From contig OX377203.1 in NCBI GenBank assembly GCA_947396885.1, positions 7,502,001-7,566,000 of the forward strand: a stretch of DNA of 64,000 nt, written 5' to 3'. The notes under the pieces are model-generated. The model ran no database searches and was not told where the DNA came from. It was given only the letters and a program-made list of their open reading frames with translations. The position numbers and the translations under genes are program-made. Positions within the stretch are counted from its first letter, which is position 1; every line of letters starts with the position of its first letter. Source of the stretch: Heligmosomoides polygyrus polygyrus (Eukaryota; Nematoda; Chromadorea; Rhabditida; Heligmosomidae). Shown here piece after piece: positions 60,301 through 64,000 of the stretch.

Positions 60301-61087
60301 GTTTGGTTCCCCCTCTCACGTTCCCTTAGATGGAATCCAAACCATACCAGATAACCGTTTCTTGTGCTCGTCAGTAAGGGAAAAACGAAGGCCTTGATGT
60401 CGTAGGCATGAATCGGGTGTGAAAGTGATGTCATTACAGAATGCAGGCGAGAAGCATCTCCTCATGGCTGCCCACATCCACACTCAATCTTTTAAGGCAA
60501 CTAAAAGGCGACGCCATTAACGTAATGGTAACGGCATTATTACTGGTTACCTAACGGTATTACCAGGACTACTACCCTATATTCTGTAACGACATCATCA
60601 TGCTTAGCACAAGGCATTGCACACCATCGAGAAAGGTGGATGCAATAACTCATATGGCTCTCTGAGTTCGCGGCAAATCACTTAGATCACCATCTCTCCT
60701 TCTTGCCCTGTTGCAGAGGACGCCGTTCCAATCAGCGCTGATATATGATAAACCCAGGGGTCGGATTCATCAACGACTTACATAACTTTAACAGAGAACT
60801 CACAGCGGAAAACTCAGATAACGCGGTTTATCGCTCACCATATCGCTTGATAAGCCGTGCTATCAGGCCAAGATAAAGAAAATAAATAATGAATAATACC
60901 TTCCGTAGGAACAAGAAAATATGGTAAATAATAAATGAAGTGCAGACTGTTTGCCGCTCTTTATTTCAGGCTAAAATTGACCTTGAAAATCATCGCTGCT
61001 ACGATATAGCTGACTTGTGGTTAAGGTGGCAGAAGGTAATCGTAAGCGATATCACTGGGCCACTGCAGGGCCAATGGACGATGTGTA
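36324..61087 (+). CDS. Prominin-like five-TM membrane protein, paralog B (multi-exon; span of recognised exons)
   Basis: Seventeen exons in the same order as gene A, 15 of them at identical length and phase. TM1 VCGFLLSFLIPLSLSVFFC followed by ISRKKR is the clearest prominin-like signature: the L-x-PL-x(4)-FFC-x-x-R pattern ends TM1 in the family. Introns total about 23 kb and hold several transposons, two long tRNA-bearing foldbacks, an LTR-like repeat and two minisatellites. TM5 and the tail were not found before the window ends at 64000, so the 3' end is probably outside. All recognised exons are open and spliceable. The signal-peptide exon, the TM1-TM2 loop and some of loop 1 are missing, as in A. 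Confidence 0.72.
36784..36888 (+). CDS. Gene B exon 2: TM1
   Basis: 105 bp, acceptor TCTATTGCAG, donor GTTAGT. Hydrophobic FILLLVCGFLLSFLIPLSL, then FFC-x-SRKKR. Best single match to prominin in the window. Confidence 0.83.
37047..38703. mobile_element. Giant palindrome with a mariner-like end
   Basis: Left end TTAGGTTGTCCCATAAGTTC after TA is a mariner-type TIR. From 37083 the left arm (about 770 bp) is repeated inversely up to 38703, roughly 95% alike by eye, around a short loop near 37852-37904. The right mariner TIR is missing. Open frames inside are duplicated on the two strands and match no known protein. In the gene B intron between exons 2 and 3. Confidence 0.82.
39468..39624 (+). 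CDS. Gene B exon 3: TM2
   Basis: Donor GTAAGT after ...NNKHT. The 5' edge is uncertain (start placed at the ATG aligned with A). Contains LPAMDVILLLSCVFLCLFS then [10 protein letters not shown]. Confidence 0.7.
40480..40760 (-). repeat. tRNA-derived SINE-like sequence
   Basis: The - strand shows an A-box-like GTGTAGCGCAGTCGGAGG near 40720 and a B-box-like CTGGTTCGGATTTCC near 40665. The tail toward lower coordinates is not diagnostic. In the gene B intron before exon 4. Confidence 0.48.
40992..41207 (+). CDS. Gene B exon 4: extracellular loop 1
   Basis: Ends at donor GTAAGT; the start is approximate, by analogy with the 216-bp A exon. Contains AKRLEDHEDMLQCQIS and YSQTEDIPALLKKAFNKTA. Confidence 0.75.
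41683..41765 (+). repeat. tRNA-derived module, left arm of foldback 1
   Basis: A-box-like TTAGCGCAGTGGGTAG, then B-box-like GGGTTCGGCCTC about 45 bp on. Spacing is tRNA-like, but no full cloverleaf or intact T stem was confirmed. Best seen as a SINE-like or pol III promoter-derived module. Confidence 0.5.
42075..42150 (-). repeat. tRNA-derived module, right arm of foldback 1
   Basis: Read on the - strand: GGTTGGCGCAGTGGGTAGTG, then CAGTTCGACCCC, matching A and B boxes in spacing and order. Confidence 0.5.
42431..42514 (+). CDS. Gene B exon 5: extracellular loop 1
   Basis: 84 bp, acceptor TTGTTCAG, donor GTGAGA. Reads FNKWREGALRHLKRMKANDS to NDLDQ. Open sequence just upstream (42330-42391, RDIIPQLLKIKDIPGQ) ends at a GTTTGC donor-like site and may be another exon cut by the foldback element ending at 42329; gene A shows no counterpart. 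Confidence 0.8.
42772..44246. mobile_element. tRNA-bearing long foldback element 2
   Basis: About 1475 bp. The left arm from CAAGGAAGGGTCTCAG matches the right arm read inversely (GGGAAGGGTCTCAG) over more than 500 bp, sharing AGTACTGCG, AAAACATG, GGCGAAAGGCTC-type, tRNA-like and ATGACCTTACCATTAGTCA blocks. The centre holds roughly 125-bp direct repeats with AAAACGGATGTCAG. Target duplication unclear. Confidence 0.75.
43965..44030 (-). repeat. tRNA-derived module in foldback 2
   Basis: On the - strand: CGGTGGCGCAGTAGGGTGCG, then CAGGTGTTCGACTCCCG, close to A and B box consensus. The left-arm counterpart at about 42940-43005 is more degraded. Confidence 0.52.
44320..44391 (+). CDS. Gene B exon 6: extracellular loop 1
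   Basis: 72 bp, acceptor TGCTTTCAG, donor GTAATG. Contains SEPLSPDRLLGDPVFVKKD. Confidence 0.82.
44458..44511 (+). CDS. Gene B exon 7: extracellular loop 1
   Basis: 54 bp, acceptor AACTTTCAG, donor GTGACC; DQQEQSQFMKNFLKAVAE. About 100 bp further, after CTGCACTAG, the phase-compatible stretch ATLKKVLQAIPTTEESVP could be an additional exon, but gene A has no clear partner. Confidence 0.82.
44871..45020. mobile_element. Degraded MITE of the GGGCCAGATTCA family
   Basis: CTG then GGGCCAGACTCATCAATCGC; the right end is the inverse of GGCCAGATTCACCAAC. The interior is not a perfect hairpin. Right target duplication not preserved. Confidence 0.5.
45199..45990 (-). repeat. LTR-like dispersed repeat, copy 2
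   Basis: About 792 bp, the inverse-oriented relative of 18207-18986. In the gene B intron between exons 7 and 8. Open frames inside on both strands are composition shadows. Confidence 0.5.
46000..47220. other. No gene recognised
   Basis: Gene B intron sequence between the LTR-like repeat and the deleted mariner; no domain or repeat recognised. Confidence 0.45.
47225..48137 (-). mobile_element. Internally deleted mariner-type (maT-like) element
   Basis: 913 bp with near-perfect TIRs CAGGGTGCGCCAAAATTATG at both ends and TA flanks. The - strand carries the C-terminal half of a transposase in broken frames (FHEW..NSADLNAMDYTVW, then AAVDAIQKRLKVYIDADGDI). The N-terminal half is missing. Lies in the gene B intron before exon 8. 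Confidence 0.88.
48283..48348 (+). CDS. Gene B exon 8: extracellular loop 1, end
   Basis: 66 bp, acceptor TTCGTTCAG, donor GTAAGA; EISDVREFLDSFQYYSFATS. Confidence 0.68.
48624..48721 (+). CDS. Gene B exon 9: TM3
   Basis: 98 bp, phase 0 to 2, acceptor AAGTTTAG, donor GTATTT. ALNTEVYSNATVFVVILMVC then [12 protein letters not shown]. Confidence 0.82.
48978..49085 (+). CDS. Gene B exon 10: TM4
   Basis: 108 bp, phase 2 to 2, donor GTATGT. KDSLWRTIMIRLLMLCAII then IAIIGLLMFSLY. Confidence 0.82.
49330..50120. other. Fragments of foldback repeats
   Basis: A hairpin at 49579-49622 (GTCGGATATGGTTACGTG and inverse) and GCGGCAATAA / CCGCACTTGCGGCA motifs like those of the CCGCACAC family. Boundaries not resolved. 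Confidence 0.4.
50130..51000. repeat. AT-rich TTCGAATATTCG repeats
   Basis: Several CGAATATTCGAAT motifs; a roughly 130-bp segment at 50690-50820 recurs at about 50870-51000 (ATATTCGATTATTCGTTTAT in both). The stretch between 50470 and 50680 is a GC-rich insert. No gene seen. Confidence 0.65.
50830..51603. other. Overlapping long open frames on both strands, unrecognised
   Basis: A 143-codon frame on + (50830-51261, containing HSFYEEIFGRFRMPIKSMTN) overlaps a 215-codon frame on - (50956-51603, containing RQGIKAFAYFSGKATKSDS). Neither matches a family I know. Lies in the gene B intron between exons 10 and 11. Possibly a decayed insertion rather than a gene. Confidence 0.25.
52196..53730 (+). 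mobile_element. Tc1-like DNA transposon, copy 2
   Basis: 1535 bp flanked by TA on both sides, with ends CAGTGGCGTCCAAAAGTTTG and the matching CAGTGGCGTCCAAAACTTTG read from the right. Sits in the intron of gene B between exons 10 and 11, same strand as the gene. Confidence 0.93.
52460..53465 (+). pseudogene. Tc1-like transposase, broken
   Basis: N-terminal part 52460-52801 (RQIGLLFGCEISTVAAAVKR) ends at a TGA where copy 1 reads on through VERRLRFSG. The catalytic part 52984-53208 and C-terminal part 53160-53465 are in different frames. Shares with copy 1 both the frameshift after WTFQQEK and the LNPIAHLW Glu-to-Ala change. Confidence 0.9.
53919..54032 (+). CDS. Gene B exon 11: start of extracellular loop 2
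   Basis: 114 bp, phase 2 to 2, acceptor CCATTACAG, donor GTAAGT. WGVYSGYMVMYIHKTFDRAR. The intron before it is 4.8 kb and contains Tc1 copy 2. Confidence 0.82.
54112..54208 (+). CDS. Gene B exon 12: extracellular loop 2 with conserved Cys
   Basis: 97 bp, acceptor AAATTACAG, donor GTAAGT. NFLTNCYKNENFLTAMNPQR then FLNSYFMAYFNI. Confidence 0.83.
54830..55610 (+). pseudogene. mariner remnant
   Basis: Frames around 55080-55180 read VLTSNPEMHQKVLQCVWWMC; 55370-55580 reads CDYHFLRSKNHF, then FTDVNEV-x-x-VEDDFIRLKPK, the mariner C-terminal region. Heavily frame-broken. Lies in the gene B intron between exons 12 and 13. Confidence 0.62.
55690..55791 (+). CDS. Gene B exon 13: extracellular loop 2 helix
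   Basis: 102 bp, acceptor CTCCTTCAG, donor GTAGGT. Contains LDKEVLQQVTDEDLEANIEK. Confidence 0.8.
55867..55900 (+). CDS. Gene B exon 14: micro-exon
   Basis: 34 bp, phase 0 to 1, acceptor ACCATTAAG, donor GTATGT; AANEIFERNRK. The upstream 75-bp intron is open in this copy, so read-through is possible here but not in A. Confidence 0.7.
55968..56020 (+). CDS. Gene B exon 15: extracellular loop 2
   Basis: 53 bp, phase 1 to 0, acceptor TTCTAATAG, donor GTACCG; LNDIAPLMHKMVNQPMK. Confidence 0.8.
56097..56350. repeat. 42-bp minisatellite, array 1
   Basis: About four diverged units of TTATCCGAATCATCCAAAAA followed by CCGGGGTCCGCAAAATCGCC, bordered on both sides by GGATATCCGATTCGGAT-type AT/GC palindromic sequence. 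In the gene B intron between exons 15 and 16. Confidence 0.82.
58150..58405. repeat. 42-bp minisatellite, array 2
   Basis: Five close copies of the same 42-bp unit. Because 42 is a multiple of 3, it stays open in several frames: - strand DDSDKGDFADPGFL repeats and + strand NPGSAKSPLSESSK repeats. Confidence 0.87.
58491..58601 (+). CDS. Gene B exon 16: extracellular loop 2
   Basis: 111 bp, acceptor AGATTTCAG, donor GTGAGT; KVLRQFKKEVSNLRKENTSE then ILYRDIVADVL. The preceding 2.5-kb intron holds both 42-bp minisatellites. Confidence 0.82.
59560..59983. mobile_element. Inverted-repeat MITE, TAA target duplication, with a nested MITE
   Basis: 424 bp; ends CGCCTATGGTATAGTCCCGC / GGCCTATGGTATAGTCCCGC; TAA on both sides. 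Contains the MITE at 59639-59790. In the gene B intron before exon 17. Confidence 0.82.
59639..59790. mobile_element. Foldback MITE, end-truncated
   Basis: Starts after CAG with GGATTCATCAATGACTTACG and ends with the inverse, TTCATCAACGACTTACG. The outer GGCC bases are missing on both sides, so the ends are eroded. Confidence 0.7.
59987..60195. mobile_element. Inverted-repeat MITE, TAA target duplication
   Basis: 209 bp; ends AGGCCTCCGCACACTTTTGC / AGCCCTCCGCACACTTTTGC; TAA on both sides. It abuts the previous element and shares its TAA, so one used the other's target site. Confidence 0.8.
60758..60868. mobile_element. Truncated foldback MITE
   Basis: CAG then GGGTCGGATTCATCAACGAC; reads into the centre of the 4969-5134 family and is cut off after the loop, without the second arm. 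Confidence 0.7.
60970..61087 (+). CDS. Gene B exon 17: extracellular segment before TM5
   Basis: 118 bp, phase 0 to 1, acceptor TTATTTCAG, donor [26 protein letters not shown] then [12 protein letters not shown]. Confidence 0.83.
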
Positions 61088-61487
61088 GTAAGTACTTTGT
61101 TTCTCACGAAATCTATATACTGCCTTCTTGTAAGAGCTTTATGTGAAGACAATGAAAGAAGACAATTGTTGGTCTGTCCAACTACTCAAAGGATGAATCA
61201 ATTACTTCTTTGTATTCGTTCGAAGTTCGGGCCCTCGTAATCGCTTTATTGCCCGGAATAACTGATAGTTGGCTACATTCGCCGGCCTTACAAGGAAAAG
61301 TTCCCAACTCATGGTCAGCTTTAGCGATGCTATTTTGACAGAATGCAGGGCCCTGAGCGGAGTCTAGAACGACGGTCAGTTTTTGCTGAACGCTTTTTTA
61401 GGGACCTGAGAAAAGAGATGTGAAGGCGTGCGCGCAACACTGATCAACCTCTACGACACCCCACGAGAGATGTGCCTTGGTGGCGCA

Positions 61488-61560
61488 GTCGGTAGGAGTG
61501 CCGCCTGGTAGGAGTACAGCGGCAGGTTTTTCAGACCGAGTGCTGCCAATATTTTTGCAC
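61488..61560 (+). repeat. tRNA-derived module in foldback 3
   Basis: CTTGGTGGCGCAGTCGGTAG resembles an A box; the B-box position is degraded (TTTTTCAGACCG). The inverted copy lies near 62590-62660. Confidence 0.45.
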
Positions 61561-61754
61561 GTATTAGTTTGTTGTTATTACGCTTCCTCATGATCACAGG
61601 AGGCAATTTTAGACCATCAATGCTTACAACAAACCAAGGCTGTCAAATTGCGCCTTCATATGTGCTAGTTTTTCAACTGTTTCTAAACTGCAACTGCACC
61701 ATATCTGGGAATGAAAAGTCTCATTTACTACCTATTAAATCAAAAGTCTTATAT

Positions 61755-62545
61755 TAGGTTGGTGCATAAGTTCTCGGACATATGGAGCATGAAATATTTT
61801 TTATCACAACATAAGAACAACAATATCAAATCATTTGAAGTAACCACCCTTTACATCAATTGTCTTTCGCCAACGTGCTGGTAAGTCATGGATGCCTTTT
61901 CTCAAAACGTGGCCGGTTGTGATTCGAAAAATGTGACAATTGAAAATGTGAAAATCAAAATTTGACATCCTCTCGGTTCCTAAATTGCTGGCCGTCCAAA
62001 TAGCGTTGAAGGCTTGAAAACAAATGATAATCAGAAGGAGCGAGACCTGTTGCCGTATTCATGAACGTTGCCGGGATCTTCCCGGCTTCCAACGGGAAGC
62101 GATTGAGGCGAGGGAGCGAGGCAGGAGATAGGCGAGAGATGATATCGCTGTGATATCGCTTATCTCCCGTTCCCGCCGCTTCATGAATACGGCCTCTGGT
62201 GAGTAAGGTGGATGTGGAAGAACGGTCCATCCGTAGTCCGCCAACTCAGCCGCCGTCGCTCTAGCAATATGCGGTCTAGCGTTGTCGTGTCGAAAATACA
62301 CCTTCACTTGCTCTCCTCGTGTGGTTTGAAGGTGGGCCCGCAACTTCCTCAGTTGGTTGACGTAAACCTCTGCCGTCACTGTTATCCCTTCGTCCAGCAG
62401 CTCCCAGTACTCTACGCCAAGAACGCTCCACCAAATGCATAGCATCACCTTTTTCACGATTAGCATATTCCGGGTGGAATGTAGTCGGCCGATAATGCGT
62501 TTAGGTGAGATCGACATTTTTTGTGTACTTATGTACCGATATTGC
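61755..62545 (-). mobile_element. mariner remnant carrying a nested MITE
   Basis: Left TIR TTAGGTTGGTGCATAAGTTC follows TA; the right end is degraded near 62545. The - strand frame reads VMLCIWWSVLGVEYWELLDE, VYFRHDNARPHIARATAAEL and WTVLPHPPYSPE, then after the insertion LAPSDYHLFSSLQRYLDG. The N-terminal third is missing. Lies in the loop of the foldback 61291-62826. Confidence 0.82.
62050..62195. mobile_element. Foldback MITE, PIF/Harbinger-like, inserted in a mariner
   Basis: 146 bp with ends containing GCCGTATTCATGAA in inverted orientation. Flanked by CTG on both sides (62047-62049 and 62196-62198). Removing the element and one CTG restores the YSPGLAPSDYH frame of the host transposase, confirming the boundaries. 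Confidence 0.85.
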
Positions 62546-63222
62546 CCGGGTTCATATTACTCAACCGTAAGCCCTGAAACCGGAACTGAAAAGCCAGCCG
62601 GTGCGCTCCTACGAGGCGGCACTCCTACCGGCTACCCACCGAGGCACATCTCGTGTGGTATTGCAGAGGTCGATAAGTGCCGCGCACACGTCTTCACACC
62701 TCTTTTTCAGGTCTTTAAAAAGCGTTCAGCAAAAACTTACTGTGGTTATTGACTCTGCTCACAAGGCCCTACATCCTATCAAAATAGCATCGCAAAAGCT
62801 CACCATGAGTTGGGAACCTTTCCCTGTTAGTTCAATTGTAGTTTCCACCAACTCATCGCGAAATTTTTTCTCTTCACAACTGCGCATTCCATAACTTTTT
62901 GGAATATATGCTTTCGAGGCAATTTTGCCTAATTAATAGTGGATGTAGGACGTCGGAAAGCCTCACAAGACGTGGATGAGCTACGCATTGCCTGACGCTT
63001 ACGGCTCTCATCTAACGCAGATTAAAGACGCTACGTCTTTCACTGCGTCAAAGCCTATCCAACCACGGTCACCAAACGGCCCTTGGCGTGCCGTCTGCAT
63101 TTTTTCTACAAATTTTAGAAGATTTCATTTGCCTGCAGTATTTAAATTATATTACGATGTCCCACACGGAATGTTGCTTCAGACCGAAAAGTTAAATTCA
63201 CATAAAGCAATTAGAACCAAAC

Positions 63223-63830
63223 TTAATTCCGTAATATATTCTCCACAATTATCAACAACCTTTCTCCAACGTACACGCAAAGATCGGATGCGTTTTTAAA
63301 GAAATGAGCTGACCGCAAATTGTGGAAGTTGGTCACCCAAATCCGGATTTCGTCGTAGTCAGGGAACATTTTCCCATTCAAGGCGTGCTGCATCGAGCGG
63401 AATATGTGGTATGTGTCGGATGGGGCAATGTCAGGGGTGTACAGCGGATGAGGCAAAACGGTCCAACCAAATTTCTCGAATTTTTTCTTTCTCTTTCTGC
63501 TGAACGACTTTTGCGACGTGAGGCCTCGCATTATCATTCAACAACTTGGAAGAGGACGTGTCAACTCGATTTGGATTTAAATTTGGAGCAGGATTTGGAG
63601 TAGGATTGGGAGTGAACGAACTCTACTGCAAGCTCCCGAGTCGATCTTGTCAGCTGTCGGATTAGCTTCAACGGCAGTCCATGAAAGATCTCTATCCAGG
63701 ACTGGCGTCTGTCTTCCGTGCTCTTCGTCTTCAAGGCTTTCGTCGCCGGCGGGAAAACGTTGAAACCACCGCTCTCACTGTCTTTTGAAAACGACATCTT
63801 CGCCAAATGCAGCTACCAACGAACGATGCG
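63223..63830 (-). pseudogene. mariner transposase fragments
   Basis: The - strand 63223-63537 carries FGWTVLPHPLYTPDIAPSD then HIFRSMQHALNGK, the mariner C-terminal catalytic block. A second piece around 63561-63806 reads, across frames, as an N-terminal WFQRF-x-AGDESLED region. Element ends were not resolved before the window edge. Confidence 0.72.
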
Positions 63831-64000
63831 AATCCGCATTTCTTCCAATTTGAAGTCGTAGGCATACTGGCAAGAGTACACAATCATTTTCCGGTCCATT
63901 GTAGTCTGAAGGCTGGAATTTTAGAAGCCGATGAGGGAATGATGTAGGAAAAATAGGAAATATAAAAGATGAAACGCCGCGAAAAATTAACCCTAACCGC

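Larger units (their letters stand above)
61291..62826. mobile_element. tRNA-bearing long foldback element 3
   Basis: 1536 bp flanked by TTA on both sides (61288-61290, 62827-62829). Ends CAAGGAAAAGTTCCCAACTC / CAGGGAAAGGTTCCCAACTC; arms of about 260 bp share GCGATGCTATTTTGA and GTTTTTGCTGAACGC. tRNA-like modules at 61488-61560 (+) and about 62590-62660 (-). A mariner remnant occupies the loop. Confidence 0.8.

Overview
The window is eukaryotic genomic DNA, probably from a strongylid (clade V, hookworm-like) nematode. Small exons (34-216 bp) end in pyrimidine-rich TTTCAG/TTTTAG-type acceptors and GTAAGT/GTATGT donors. A degraded RTE-type retrotransposon reads like the RTE elements common in strongylids. 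Tc1/mariner, PIF/Harbinger-like and foldback elements are everywhere. The species assignment is inference; no rRNA, mitochondrial or other diagnostic marker is present.

The main genic content is two head-to-tail paralogous genes on the + strand, called here A (exons 4761-17051, possibly to 23303) and B (36324-61087, 3' end probably beyond the window). Seventeen exon pairs were found by reading the two loci against each other. Fifteen pairs have exactly equal lengths and identical splice phases (57, 105, 84, 72, 54, 66, 98, 108, 114, 97, 102, 34, 53, 111 and 118 bp). The encoded order (extracellular stub, TM1 ending L-x-PL-x(4)-FFC-x-x-R, TM2, a long charged extracellular segment, TM3, TM4, a W-x-x-YSG segment, a second helical extracellular segment, and a YxxxxLWxxWQxxxxSDI...C motif) matches the prominin (CD133) five-transmembrane family. 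Introns of B are much longer than those of A because they are packed with transposons.

Layout: 0-3.5 kb foldback/MITE repeats and a GC-rich repeat family; 3.5-4.4 kb a 900-bp PIF/Harbinger-like element; 4.7-17.1 kb gene A, with an RTE fragment (11.3-13.2 kb) and a mariner (14.4-15.6 kb) in its introns; 17.2-23.3 kb possible gene A 3' exons and an LTR-like repeat; 20.8-21.9 kb mariner remnant; 24.3-25.8 kb Tc1 copy 1; 28.8-30.5 kb two minisatellites; 32.1-34.5 kb GC-rich repeats with a TATA-bearing island; 35.4-38.7 kb two long inverted-repeat elements; 36.3-61.1 kb gene B, whose introns contain tRNA-bearing foldback elements, an LTR-like repeat, an internally deleted mariner, Tc1 copy 2, AT-rich repeats and two 42-bp-unit minisatellites; 61.3-64 kb a third tRNA-bearing foldback and mariner remnants.

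Apart from the prominin-like genes, no complete protein gene is supported. Every transposase reading frame seen is broken.
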